Below, piece after piece: positions 50,506-61,399 of a stretch of DNA of 64,000 nt. Source of the DNA: Symbiodinium natans (lineage: Eukaryota > Sar > Dinophyceae > Suessiales > Symbiodiniaceae); the NCBI GenBank assembly GCA_905221605.1, contig CAJNDS010001446.1, forward strand, positions 694,815 to 758,814, given 5' to 3'. Each line of letters begins with the position of its first letter. Within the stretch, counting starts at the first letter, position 1. The notes under the pieces were generated by a model. It searched no databases, was not told the DNA's origin, and saw only the letters and a list, made by a program, of their open reading frames with translations. Position numbers and translations under genes: made by a program.

Positions 50506-50603
50506 GTGACGCCTCGACTCTCCGTGGCGCGCAACGTGCCAGCTTGTGCGGGGGCGAAGTCTCACGAGAATGCGCGGGGCAAGCGGCATTTGGCCAAAAA
50601 TGA
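50506..50603 (+). CDS. Exon-like segment, two plausible frames
   Basis: After TCCAG|G one frame reads VTPRLSVARNVPACAGAKSH; another reads DASTLRGAQRASLCGGEVSR and ends in TGA at 50601. Both avoid stops over about 90 bases, which is unusual in this window. Gene unknown. Confidence 0.35.
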
Positions 50604-50721
50604 ATGTACATGCCTGCAGCCAGGTATCCCAAACCTGAAGCCTGAACTCTAAGCCTTAAGCTCTGTTCCTGACACACTGCACCTTGCACCCTGCACCCCA
50701 AACCCAGAACGCGACAATACG

Positions 50722-50836
50722 TCCTAGTAGTAGAGTATAGGTAACCTTCAACCTTTTTGGAGTAGTATAATCCCCTTATAATCCCAAAGGTTAACTTTTA
50801 ATTACTTTAATTCCCCCCAGGTTACTGGACATCTAA
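50722..50836. mobile_element. Family G inverted-repeat element
   Basis: CTAGTAGTAGAGTATAGGTA at the left; CAGGTTACTGGACATCTAAG at the right; same internal TATAATCCCC stretch as 42727 with a small internal duplication. Confidence 0.85.
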
Positions 50837-51363
50837 GTTGAGGTTATGAACATGGTATTAATGTATTGTTGGGGTGCTCTCCATCTGGGCCACTACCTGG
50901 GACTTTAATTATTCATTTGTGTCTACGTATAAGCACAGGGCAGTTACTCTTCAGCTGTAGGCAAACAAACAGAATTGCAGGCAACAAGGAGGTCGGAAGG
51001 GTACCAGGGCTTGGCTAGGGTTTAGGATTTAGGATTTAGGGTTTAGGGTTTAGGGTTCCGGGATTAGGGTTTAGGGTTAGAGGCTTATGGGTACCTTAAT
51101 TTCAATTCGCCATCGAAAGGAAGCTAGGAACCCACGAATGGGATAGAGAGTCCAGGTAGGGTTGACCTGTAACTTCAATATGGGGACAACCCATAAAACT
51201 GTAAGTACACGGAGTCCTAGGTAAACCCCAAACCCCAAACCGTAAACCCAAAACCCCTAAACACAAAGCTCCTTAAATCCCCTAAACCCCTCAACCCCTC
51301 AACCCTTAAACCCTTAAACCCCTAAACCCCTAAACCCCTGAAACGCTGAGAGTGGCTTAGCAG

Positions 51364-51391
51364 GAGAGCGGTGCCTCGACGAGCTGTCCGG
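51364..51391 (+). CDS. 28-nt exon of the unrecognised gene
   Basis: After AGCAG|G it reads ERCLDELSG with a GA donor at 51392. The frame stays open through TLADFW, but this end makes phase 2, as the next exon needs. Confidence 0.45.
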
Positions 51392-54300
51392 GACCCTTGC
51401 GGATTTCTGGGGGTTTATTGTTCGTGGGGTTCATAGGGTTTAGGGTTTAGGGTTGACGATTTAGGGTTTAGGGTTTAGTGTTTAGGGGGTTATATGGTTG
51501 AGGATTTCTGGGGTGTAGGGTTTAGTTAGGCTTCGCGGTTGGGTTTAGGGTTTGTAGGGTTGAGGATTTCTGTGGTTTGTGGTTCAGGATTGTGGCGGGG
51601 GAAGGGGGGGGGGTCTTAGGTGCAGATGCTTGGGTGGTTTGCAGGGTCTTTGCGTTTGAAGTTGAAGTTGAGCTTCGCCGGTTGCCGGGTTGTGGCCGGA
51701 TGGTTCCGATTTGCAGGGTGGTGCAGCTTACCGACAAGATCATGAAATTCGAAGCTGCCATAGAAGCCATACTTAGGCATCCAGGTCCACAGTTTTTAGG
51801 CTTTGGGGTTTAGTAAGCCTCAGGTCCTCAATGCTCCAAACCCGAATGAATGCGAAACTTGCCGAGGTCTCCGTGCTTGCTCTGCTGGGCATATGTCTCC
51901 TCGCCGCGGGACTCAGCAATCATGCACGAGTCCTATACTACCCCACCCTAACATACCGGAACTATTCCCGCCCCTCCCAAAAAAGAACCGCCCCAAACCC
52001 TAAACCCCCTAAACCCGGGACCCTGGCTTATTTCGGCCTTCCTTTGTATTCCTGAGGCTCAAGAGCTCTCTAGGAGTGCCAAGGCCCCAACTTACCTAGG
52101 CTTTGTAAGGAATGTTCAGGGAGGGTTTTGGGAGTATAAGGCATAAGGTCAGGGGCACCTCCGCCTGCATCACTGTACCAGAAAGCCCACCCGAAATGTG
52201 ACTGGCCTTCTGTGAGACATTGCACGAACAGCTCGGGCACTGGTCTTGGCAAACTGTAGGACCTACGAACGCGCCTATGGTGCGTCCGTCTACCCTACTG
52301 TTATCCGAACTTAAAAGGTGCTTAGGAACCCTCAAGCCGAAAGCCCTAAACAAGTGTTGCTCGTGAGGTGGAAACCCTCACCACATCTTCCAGATCCTGG
52401 GTTCCGGGTGCATGCCGAATTCAGGCTTCTTTCCGTGTGTCTGTCTGTCTGCCTGCCTGCCTATCTGTAGACAGGGGCTCACTTAAGATGCCATGGTTTG
52501 ACATCCTCGAGCACGCACGCAGCCACGAAGAGCTCCAAAGCATGAAAGGCTGTTGACTGGGGGTCCGAGCTTCGGGGTTGCCAGGAGCCAGCCTTGCCTG
52601 CCCCCTCCCGCCCCCCTCCCCGCCCCCCTCCCCGCCCCCCTCCCCGCCCCCTCCCCCCCCCTCCCCCCCCCTCCCCGCCCCCCTCCCCGCCCCCCTCCCC
52701 ACCCCCTCCCCGCCCTGTAGGGTTTAGGATGTAGGGGTTTAGGGTTTAGGGTTTAGAGCTGCCTATGGCACCTCTGGCATTGCGACACCACCCTACGTGC
52801 CAACACCAATCTCAGAATTGCCCATCGATACAGCCGCGAGCAGTACAGAGATATTGCAGCATACCATAACCAACCTACAAAAACATGTTTTGTACTGCAC
52901 TCATCTTTTGAAAGCATTACACCAATCGTGACACCCATCAAAGTCATACATACACGTAAAAAATGCACAGTGAAGTTGTTCGAGGGGTTCGGGATCGAAC
53001 ATGGCGCACAGGAGCTGCTAAGCAATGCAAGTGGTAACCAAAGACGCGATCATGGACTCTAGAGACTAATAGATGGGTCGGAAGAATTACTAACAGTATT
53101 CCCTTGGGGTCCCTTTATAATTATACTGCAATAACCCCCAAAACCTTTTTTTTGATTAAGGCCCCTACGTTACATCCCTTTTCCGGGTCATTCTTGAAGA
53201 TCACTTTACGTTTGATGAATACTTAACCCCACTAGGGAACAACAATGATAATTTTTAAATAGTACCCCAAAAATGGTGCAGTCTTTTCTGTACCTGAGAG
53301 TCTGCTGGCACGTACTACAACGACGCCTATACAGGTAGGGCACCCCAACAAAGAAAGACAACTTGAACCAACAGCCCTAAACCCTAAACCCTAAACCTGT
53401 TGTTGAGGAACCCCCAAGTCCCATAATCTGTTGGGTTTGGGGCTTCGATCTTGGTTGGGCATGGGGCCGGTCGTAGGATCCCAGAATCTGCACAAGTCCA
53501 GGGTTTAGGGTTTAGGGCCGAAGTTTGCGTTTAGTGTTAGGGTTTCTAAGGTTTAGGGATGAGGGCCCTCAAGCCTGAAAGCAGGCGGCCATCCCGCGTC
53601 AGCCGGCCACAAGACGTGTGCTGCCACTCCCAAATGCCGAGACTAGCGGAGGCGAAGAACTAGAGCTTAGGGTTTTTTGGGTTTAGGGTGGGGTTGATCA
53701 CGTAGGGCTCAAAAGTAACCTCTACATAGCGGTTTGTCTTAAAGCATCGCAAGTTATGGTATCGAAGAGAAAGGCCCATGATTTATAGAATCCTCCAGGT
53801 CGCCATGCCACTCAACACACTATCTAAGAAACATTCCTTGGGCATACCCTTGCAAGAAATTGAGGGGGGTAATGGCAGGAGTCCTTCCTTGCATTCTCCG
53901 ATTCTCCTTTTACAAGCTAAGGGGGTATGGGTTTGGGTTTGGGATGTGTTGAATGATTCTTAGACGCTTCTTGGGGCTGTTTAAGCCGACAGGGTCTAGG
54001 CTAGCTTATTGGGTTTAAGAGGATCATTTTCAGGAACATTTTTCAGAGGGTTTTAAGGGACATCCTAGTAGGCTTTGGGGCTCAGGGCAGAAACCAAAAG
54101 CCCTCAACCATTCAGGCCTGGTGTCACCTCAGACGTAAACCTTGGGCTTGGGGAGTTATTCTAAAGGTCCTTTCAAGGGCTTAGGATTTAGGGTTTAGGG
54201 TTTAGGGTTTAGGGTTTAGGGTTTAGGGTTTAGGGTTTAGTGGAACATTGGGATAAGAGCCCCTTAGAAGGGGAGTCCAGACTGGAGGGTGCCTAGGTCA

Positions 54301-55051
54301 TGGTTACTTTGGGGACAGATGCTTACGCTGCTGGCCCGATGAGTGGTCTAACTCCATCGAGCCTGCCGAATCAGGGCCCCGATTCAGTTTTGAGGGTTTA
54401 GGGTTTAGGCAGCATTTGACCAATGAAACCGTTACCCCATTGAACCCTGTAAACCATGAACGAAGATGCTCTGGCCCTGTGATTGGGTTAGTTCATCAAC
54501 CCGCTCGTAGGGCCAGAGTGTCTAGGACAATGAGTTACATTTTATAGTGCCTGAATACTTGGAGGTTCATGGGTACTTAGAAGTGGGGGGTTTATAAGAG
54601 AAATATATTTATAGCTGGTTATATAACCCTACTTAGAACTACCCATGAAGCTGCAAGTACAAGCCCCTGAGTTTTGTGGGTATAAACGGGGCGGTGTTTA
54701 TAAGCACCTCAACCATGACATGTGTTTATGTTTTTTGTGTCCCGGCTTTTGTCGGCAAACCTGTGGCATAGTCATAGTCACACGTCTGCATAACAAGAGG
54801 GGGTTGAGGGCGTGGGGGTTGACGACCGCACGTCCCTTTCTTTGTGGGGAGGCCTGGGCTAGGAAGTTAGGAACGCCTGGGCCAACATCGTTGTTCAGAA
54901 TTAAGAGTTTGCAGGGTTTAGGGCTTCTGGGGTCTAACCCCAAGCCTATTGCAGATTCCCGAAGACAGGTCTCGACGGCTTTGGGGCCCCTATGGTGGTT
55001 GTGGCCCGAAGTGGCATCTGGAACCGGCGCGGCGCCAAGCGATTCAAATAG
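51364..55051 (+). CDS. Unrecognised gene, 3' exons and stop
   Basis: Five exons join in phase: 51364-51391, 51717-51776, 51824-51866, 52488-52548 and 54969-55051. The first reads ERCLDELSG. The second reads VVQLTDKIMKFEAAIEAIL. The third reads SSMLQTRMNAKLAE. The fourth reads MPWFDILEHARSHEELQSMK. The last reads LDGFGAPMVVVARSGIWNRR then GAKRFK and TAG. Donors are GA, GC, GT and GC. The product is mostly helical with a basic C-terminus. I do not recognise the family. The 5' part probably lies in 47.8-51.3 kb (candidates at 49022 and 50506). Confidence 0.6.
51717..51776 (+). CDS. Exon of the unrecognised gene
   Basis: It reads VVQLTDKIMKFEAAIEAIL plus two bases, GCAG|G to TTAG|GC. Amphipathic helix. 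Confidence 0.65.
   Translation, partial: GGAAYRQDHEIRSCHRSHT
51824..51866 (+). CDS. Exon of the unrecognised gene
   Basis: The split arginine is completed, then SSMLQTRMNAKLAE to a GT donor at 51867. Reading on gives a hydrophobic stretch that mimics a signal peptide (see rejected items). Confidence 0.5.
52488..52548 (+). CDS. Exon of the unrecognised gene
   Basis: It reads MPWFDILEHARSHEELQSMK plus one base, TTAAG to AAAG|GC. Phase 0 in, phase 1 out; agrees with the last exon. Confidence 0.6.
52598..52716. repeat. C-rich minisatellite
   Basis: About ten units of a CCCGCCCCCCTC-type 12-mer, in an intron between 52548 and 54969. Confidence 0.9.
53074..53173. mobile_element. Family F inverted-repeat element
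   Basis: ATGGGTCGGAAGAATTACTA at the left; TTTGATTAAGGCCCCTACGT at the right; CAGTATTCCCTTGGGGTCCC inside. Confidence 0.72.
54187..54240 (+). repeat. TTTAGGG heptamer array
   Basis: About eight uniform units within the intron between 52548 and 54969. Confidence 0.95.
54556..54660. mobile_element. Family B inverted-repeat element
   Basis: TACTTGGAGGTTCATGGGTA at the left; ACTACCCATGAAGCTGCAAG at the right, in the intron before the last exon at 54969. Confidence 0.85.
54969..55051 (+). CDS. Last exon of the unrecognised gene
   Basis: After GACAG the frame reads LDGFGAPMVVVARSGIWNRR then GAKRFK and TAG (55049-55051). It overlaps the longest open frame of the window in a different frame, but this reading has the better composition and a fitting phase. 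Confidence 0.6.
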
Positions 55052-55412
55052 CAACCCCTTTAAGGACCAAATCTTTACTCTATGGGTACATGGAATTTTT
55101 GGGATCTCAAACTATAAAGCTGAACATACACCTTCTGCGACGTACCTGTCATCTGGGGCTTGCGTGCTGTCGCGCGAGTCGGGTGCTTGAAGGACCCAGA
55201 CTGCCAGCCAGAACAAGGTTTTGGGTTTAGGGTTTATGGGTTTGGTTAGGGTTTGGGTTTGGGGTTTAGGGTTTAGGGTTCAGGGTTTAGGGTTTAGGGT
55301 TAGGGTTTAGGGGTGGGTAATAGGAATACAAGGACACTGGCACCTACATTTTTATGACATGCCCACTGTCTGGGTTCCCCTTGATCAACGCTGGACGCTG
55401 AAAACCTCCCAG

Positions 55413-55432
55413 GCCCAGCTAGACCGTTACCG
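55413..55432 (+). CDS. Exon-like segment
   Basis: After CCCAG|G it reads AQLDRY before a GA that could be a donor. Too short to be sure. Confidence 0.25.
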
Positions 55433-55736
55433 GATGTGTTTATGTTCAGTTTTACTTGGCCTTACGGTCTTACTATGTCGTACTCAGAGGGGCCCGTGGC
55501 CCATACTTTGCACAACCATGAACCCTAAAGCCCTCTAAACCCTAACCCTAAACCCTAAACCCTAAACCCTAAACCCTAAAACGCCAACTCCTGTTTAAAG
55601 AGCTGTCGCCCTGAAAAAGCCCCCCCAGCAGAGCCCGGTTGCAATAGTCTCAGAGTTTAGGGTTTAGGGTTTAGGGTTTAGGGTTTAGGGTTTTTAAGAC
55701 ACACCTCTGACAAACCCTGCTAGGCCCTTTTAAATG

Positions 55737-55822
55737 GTCCCATTTTAAGGTTCCTTTTAAAGGTTCCTTTTTAAAGGTTCCTTTTTGAAGGTTCCTGTTT
55801 AAAGGTTCGTCTTTCAAAGGTT
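55737..55822. repeat. AAGGTTCC ladder
   Basis: AAGGTTCCTTTT-type units are repeated five or six times with growing divergence, next to a TTTAGGG array (55656-55695). Confidence 0.8.
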
Positions 55823-56177
55823 CAGGGAGCCTCCAAGGATTGAGACGTTCCTGAAGCGCCACATGCTGGCTGGACAACTTTGGGCGCAGCTCCGCCCTGT
55901 CTGAGGCCGCGTGGCTTCAGGGGTTTAGGGTTTAGGGGTTTAGGGGTGTAGGGGTTTAGGGGTTTAGGGGTTTGGGGTTTCGGGGGTTGTAGTGTACAAG
56001 CTTCGAGTGTAGTACCTTTTCGGGTAGTGTGCTAAAAACCCACTATAACTACCCCAAAAGGATGTACGTTGGAGGTTTCGGGTAGAGCATGTGAGTGCAG
56101 TCCCAACCTCCGATCCCCGGGAACCTAAGCCCTAAACCCTAAACCCTAAGTCCTTAAACCTGCAATTCACTCCTGAG

Positions 56178-56219
56178 ATCCAGCAGGAGCGTCGCCTCTA
56201 CTTGCGGTTCTCAATGAGA
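56178..56219 (+). CDS. Exon-like segment, gene unassigned
   Basis: After CTGAG the frame reads IQQERRLYLRFSMR. CCCTAAA lies just upstream and downstream. It could be an early exon of the gene that ends at 59609. Confidence 0.4.
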
Positions 56220-56812
56220 TGGGAGCCCTAAACCGGAGCCTAAACCCTTAACCCTAAACCCTTCGAAGATCACGTTTAAAAGCTTTAGGGTCGAGAGCAC
56301 AGCTCAGGCCAGTGTTTCGGCCTAGGGGGTTCCTAGCTACCCCTTCAACCCAACTGAAAGCCCCTTGTGGGATTTCGGGTGCGGATGGGTCTAGGGCTAG
56401 GGATCTAAAAGCTATGGGTATCCTGCCTGTAGGGCATGTCATCTGCACCCCCCCCCCCCTCCCCCAAAGACACATCAAACGTCGAAGAGTTCTGCCACAG
56501 GTACCTGGGGGGGGCCCCGAGTATCTTGATCTTGTAGGCTGGTCCTCCAAGCCGTTTTGTAGACTCGTGAGTGTTATGTCCCCGGAAATCGATTTCTTTT
56601 ATTTGAGGGGGGGGGAGATTTTTCATTCAAGCGGGGACCCCAGGGTACCCTCGATTCCTTAGTTCCGCCTTGCTCTCAATTCTCGCATTTTTCATTCGCG
56701 GTCCAGCCCCGAGCACGCTTGTTTCTGAAACCGATGATTTCTTAATCTGTGCTGTCAGTGTAGATGATTCTAGGGGTTTAGGGCTCGGGAGACTTGTAGA
56801 TTAGTGTGTCCT

Positions 56813-56974
56813 GCTTGAAGGTTCATGTGTAGTGAAAAGAAGGGTTGAAGTATGCTAAATACGGCTAGAACCAGCTAGAAGTTATAGCCCTAAACCCTAA
56901 ACCCTAAACCCTCAACCCTAAACCCTAAACCCTCCCTATACCCACACTTATAGCTAGCCATGAACCTCGAGGTG
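56813..56974. mobile_element. Family B element with nested heptamers
   Basis: GCTTGAAGGTTCATGTGTAG at the left; AGCTAGCCATGAACCTCGAG at the right. CCCTAAA units at 56887-56934 sit inside. Confidence 0.83.
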
Positions 56975-57180
56975 GAGACTCCAGTTCCTGAAGTCTGAAA
57001 ACTGCTCTTTCTGCTGAGAATTCCGGTTGCATCTGAACCCTAAAGCACCCAAATGGCACGTGATCCAATTGCGGTGCATGTAAAGAAACTTGTGACCAGC
57101 GCGAAGAGGGCCCCTAAATTTTGACCCCCCCCCCCCCAGGGTAGACCTCCCAAATTCTGTCCGCGAGGCCTACTTTGCAG

Positions 57181-57231
57181 ATGTCGGTTGTCCCACGCGT
57201 CGGACGCCAGAATTCGCAGTGGCCCTCGGGC
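57181..57231 (+). CDS. Exon-like segment, frame uncertain
   Basis: It follows TTTGCAG. Frames read MSVVPRVGRQNSQWPS, VGCPTRRTPEFAVAL or CRLSHASDARIRS; all are open over 40-50 bases. No family recognised. Confidence 0.3.
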
Positions 57232-58032
57232 TCCCTTGGGCCTGCCTTTGTCTCAGTGTCTGGCTCTTTTTTAGGGCTTGGATGGAATCATCATGACCTT
57301 TTTTAAACTCCATGCATGTAGCTTTATATGCTTTGGAAACACAGCTGTACATGATCCTGCGAGCATGTATACATATTCGAGGATCGGACAAAACGGTTGT
57401 AGATCCCATCTTGTATTGGAGTTGCATGCCTTTTGGGTTTTAGCGCCTTTCCTTTCGAAACGATAGGACCACCCTAAGGCCCTACTGTCAGGCTGCTGCC
57501 AGTCTGTATTTGTAGGTGTGCTAAACCTCGAAAATCGATATAGAGGCCACCTCACATTTTGCTCAAAGTTCCATCAACAAAAGGCTTTGTCAGCCGCTCA
57601 TATATGAATACGAATGTGAATATATGTGTATATATATATATATAGACATATATATTTATTTACTTATTTTTCTAGACATGTATACATATTATATATATAT
57701 ATATATATTTTGTTGATATTTATAGACATGCATAGACCGGGGTTCGTGTCCGTTAGCCCCGCAAACCTGGAAAAAACGGTCGGGAGCAGTGCCGGCGCTG
57801 AGTGAGGGTGCTTCAGAGAGAGAGAGAGAGAGCGAGAGAGACATAGTCTAAATAAATAAAACAAAAAATGTGTGTATATATATATATATAACTAGATACA
57901 CATAATATAGTGGTGTGGTGGTGTGGTGTATGTGTCTGCAAATCCGGTGCAAATGCGAAACAAGATATGGCTGCCTCGGGAGCCCTGCAAATGCAGGGGC
58001 AAGTGGTTCTGGACGTGTTGATAGCATGCCAG

Positions 58033-59609
58033 GCATCACCCCCGTGTTCGTAGATACAGCGATTGATACGGTTTCCTTCTCATGGCGTCTTACTCTGAGT
58101 TCTTCAACATCAACAGGTATCGGTCTTTCGAGAACCCACACTCACCTTCCAAACCCACAGATGCTAGCCTCAAACCCTTCCCCGGTTTCTTTGGTTTCTT
58201 TAGAACCCTGAAACCCTACCTGCAATTCCTCTTGATGAGCAAGTGGCTGAACCCTACACCCGAAACCCGAAACCCTAAACCCTAACCCTAAACCCTAAAC
58301 CTTCAGGCTTTGAAACGAAACACCCAGGTAAACGCTCAGCTCTCAATCTCCCTCCCCCAGGCTTCCCTTAAAGAGTTTGCTGAACGCTCCCCATAAGAGA
58401 AGGGTACTTAGTTGCCCAATTGTGACTGCACGGCTAACCCAATTATCTCCCGATAAGGGTACTTAAGGGGCTTATAATATGTGGGTTCTCACTACACTGA
58501 TGGTCCACTTATAACCTTCTATGTGCTTAAGAACCCAAAAATAGAAAGCATCATTCCGTACGAGGGCAACATAGGATCATTATACATTCCGGTTGGGGGT
58601 TCTGAAGCAAATAGTAGGAATGCGCTACTAAGTCTACAGGGTGGGCCCCCTTACTATACTAACTGTAGTTAAGGGACTTATAACCTAACTTAGGGTCCTT
58701 ATAACCCAATTTAGGGCCCTTATAACTCTACTTATAACTAGGGGGCCCCACCCTGTAGGACCGGGAGTAGACCCTGTTTTCATTTTTAGGCTTGGGGTTC
58801 CCGTACAATCCCCTTAAAACCAAAAAGGGCGCCCTTTTTTGATTCCTAGGTTACTCCCGGGTCACCCTAAACCCTACACCGTAAACCCTAAACCCTGAAC
58901 CCTAAACCCGGGTCTAGAAGTTCCCATGAACCTCCAAGGGGGTCGCAGGATGCAGCGTGGTTGGTTTCAGGGGTCCTTTTCCGCCCCGCCCCCGAGAAAG
59001 CATACACCCTATGCACCTAAAGCTGATGCAACATGACATTGAGCGTTTAGGGTTTAGGGTTTAGGGTTTAGGGTTTAGGGTTTAGGGTTTAGGGCCTGCC
59101 GGCGCGATCACGCGTGTTCCACAGAAACTGGCGCTGCACTGGCCAGGCCCCATTAACCGCGTGCAGCCAGAGCTGTGTTTCAATATGGGGCCGGAGCGAG
59201 CCTTTGCGATGCGTACGACTCTGACTCTGTCGGATGATGTTTATAGCTATTATTCCGCGATGATGTATCTTAGTACTATGTAGTCTTAATACTATATATT
59301 CATATGATAGACTCTTTTTCTTCTACTGTATAATTATAAAATATTTTACAGCTCGTTTGACGGAGTTGCGCAGGCCAAGGCAAAGGCAAGAGTGTGCTCA
59401 GGATTTACAGTGTATATGGCTTTCAAGAGTCAATCCCATCGGTCGGCGCGTGAGGACTGCACCCCTCCGAGATGTGGCGGGGCTGCAAGTTTTCTGCGCG
59501 CGGCTGCGGTGATAAGCTATTCCGGATGCAAGATTTCTCGGCGCTGCGTGGCCAGAAGAACATCATGGTTTCGTCCCATGCGCTGAGGGATGCCTATACT
59601 ATACCTTGA
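58033..59609 (+). CDS. Unrecognised gene, 3' exons and stop
   Basis: Three exons agree in phase: 58033-58070 reads ITPVFVDTAIDT, 59125-59146 reads KLALHWP plus one base, and 59455-59609 encodes the C-terminus. The last exon is long by local standards and begins LHPSEMWRGCKFSARGCGDK, continues LFRMQDFSALRGQKNIMVSS and ends HALRDAYTIP with TGA. Cysteines and basic residues cluster at its start. I do not recognise the family. The middle exon has an alternative, longer reading (through INRVQPELCFNM). Confidence 0.5.
58517..58618. mobile_element. Family C inverted-repeat element
   Basis: TTCTATGTGCTTAAGAACCC at the left; GGGTTCTGAAGCAAATAGTA at the right. Confidence 0.75.
58633..58758. mobile_element. 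Inverted-repeat element with GC-rich ends
   Basis: CTACAGGGTGGGCCCCC at the left mirrors GGGGGCCCCACCCTGTAG at the right. The loop repeats AACC(T/C)AACTTAGGGTCCTTAT-like units three times. Confidence 0.8.
58760..58864. mobile_element. Family D inverted-repeat element, diverged
   Basis: GACCGGGAGTAGACCC at the left; CCTAGGTTACTCCCGGGTC at the right; AAAGGGCGCCC inside. It abuts the hairpin element at 58633-58758. Confidence 0.75.
59045..59093 (+). repeat. TTTAGGG heptamer array
   Basis: Seven uniform units about 30 bases upstream of the acceptor at 59124; reversed polarity relative to most introns. Confidence 0.95.
59455..59609 (+). CDS. Large last exon of an unrecognised gene
   Basis: After GTGAG, two bases complete a codon and then 50 codons run to TGA at 59607-59609. 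The third codon position is rich in G and C, as in the confirmed myosin exons. Another open frame (59373-59585) overlaps it but has poorer composition. Confidence 0.6.
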
Positions 59610-59864
59610 TCAGAAATTCCGGGCATTTCGACGATGGTGCAGTGCTTAAGTTGAGGGCGTAGGACACTAAACCCTAAACCCTACAAAACCCTTAACAAAC
59701 AACAAAAGTGCCTGTTGGAGAGGACCCCGGCTGCAACCTGGGTTTAGGCTCAGTTTGGAGGTCCTGAATCCTGAGCGCTACGATGCACTAAACTAAACCG
59801 ACCAACCGGATGTTGCACCCTGATGCTGGGTTTAAAGACCGCCCTGAGGCGCTTTACCTCTTAA

Positions 59865-60245
59865 GGGAGGCAATATGGTCCCTTGCCTTCTTTGAAGGGG
59901 TTCTGAAGTACGTATGGACTCTTGATTTTTCGAGGCTCCATTTAAGGGGTATATAGGGGTTCCCCAAATAAGGGCCCATATGAAGGGACCCTGTAACTAC
60001 CCCTTAGAATTCCCAAATAAGGGCCCATATGAAGGGACCATGTAACCCTAACAACCGTCGGGGGCACCCCTTCGTGCAAGCACGCGCGGTTTGCTGGAGC
60101 GTGGATGACAGGAATTATCTGCACCTGGGGGATGGCAACAAAGGCACTAAGGGTTATACCTTCTAGAGTCCCTACATGCCCAGGTAGCACCCAAAATAGA
60201 CCCCAAGTAACCCCTAAGGTCCCTTAGAAGGGTCTCTCCTTCAGT
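59865..60245. repeat. Composite repeat region related to 44990 and 63330
   Basis: It holds a 35-base direct duplication (59962-59996 and 60011-60045, one mismatch). GTTCTGAA...TATGGACTCTTG is shared with 45070, and AGAAGGGTC and CTCCTTCAGTC are shared with 63431. No coding frame seen. Confidence 0.6.
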
Positions 60246-60640
60246 CCCTTAAGAGGGCTCCGAAGAGAGCCTTGATGTTTTGAGCCTTTCGGAGACTTTG
60301 TCTAGACATGACGTTAGCAGAGCATAGCATATGTTTATTTAGATACACATCGTACACATATCAACAAACATGGTTTGTATAAACAAATAAACAAACAAAT
60401 AAATAGATAAATAGATATATACATATATACAACATGTAATCGTTGAAGATAAAACAAAAGTTGCGTCACAGGTATGGAGACTGGAGTATTGTGATGGACT
60501 TGACACTCTTGCCGATCGGCAATCTCATGCAATCTGCTTCCTAGACCGGCTTATCACCCGAACCCCTAAATCCTAAACCCTAAACTACCCTAAACCCTAA
60601 ACCCTAAACCCGAAACCCGAAACCATTAAAGGCAGTGCAG

Positions 60641-60668
60641 TTCTGCTTCGTAGGGATCCTTGCCGCTG
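60641..60668 (+). CDS. Exon-like segment
   Basis: It reads FCFVGILAA between GTGCAG and a GTAGGC donor. Hydrophobic; could be part of a membrane segment. Short. Confidence 0.3.
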
Positions 60669-61069
60669 GTAGGCCCCTTATGAGGCACGTGATGTATTGC
60701 TGAAGTCACATGGGTTAAGGGTTCAGGGTTTAGTCTTAGCTCAGAAGAACCTGCTGAAGTTTCTGACAGCTTCATGCTCTTAAGAACCTTGTGTCGTAGG
60801 ATGTCAGAGGACTCTTCGATCAGGTCCTCAGCTACTCTAGATCACCACCGAGGAGCCTAAGGAATGGTTCTGGAATGGGTAACTACGTAGTAAACCAGCC
60901 CCAAAGAGACTCTGGTCTTCATTGCCACCCCACCCGGCGGCTGCGATCGAGTTCAGCGAGAAGGTCGGAACATGAACATGGTTTTGGGGTCTACAAGGTT
61001 CATAGGGTTCTGCAAGTCAGATAACCATGCAACCCCGGCTCTACCCTAGGCCCCATACACCCCCCAAGT

Positions 61070-61150
61070 CCCCCCTAAACCCCAAACCCCTAACCCCTAA
61101 CCCCTAAACCCTAAACCCTAAACCCCAAACCTTAAACCCTAAACCCTAAA
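61070..61150 (+). repeat. Mixed CCCTAAA/CCCCTAA region
   Basis: Variant and standard units. A second uniform CCCTAAA array follows at 61314-61364, and TTTAGGG-type units at 61511-61567. No exon was recognised between them. Confidence 0.9.
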
Positions 61151-61399
61151 CCCATACCCTCAAGCCCCTGAGTTGCACTCGAGCTCGCTGCGTCGATCGT
61201 ATCGTCCTGGTGCTTCAGGGGGAAGTGAGGGGCTACAGGTGTAGGGCAGGACTTCTTTACCGGGTTCCTAAACCCTATGACTCCTATAGCACCTCAAAAC
61301 CCGAAGAAGCCCCTAAACCCTAAACCCTAAACCCTAAACCCTAAACCCTAAACCCTAAACCCTACGAAGCCCTGTAACCTCAAACCCTCCTTCGCCCCT

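Noticed and set aside
51831-51990. Open frame with a signal-peptide-like start (MNAKLAEVSVLALLGICLLA)
   Set aside because: A GT donor after KLAE at 51867 keeps phase with exons on both sides; the hydrophobic part then lies in the intron. Kept only as a remote alternative.
54645-55190. Longest open frame of the window (181 codons, + strand)
   Set aside because: It starts in a family B element end, runs through repeat-like DNA, and has no family motif. A different frame within it (54969-55051) gives a better terminal exon.
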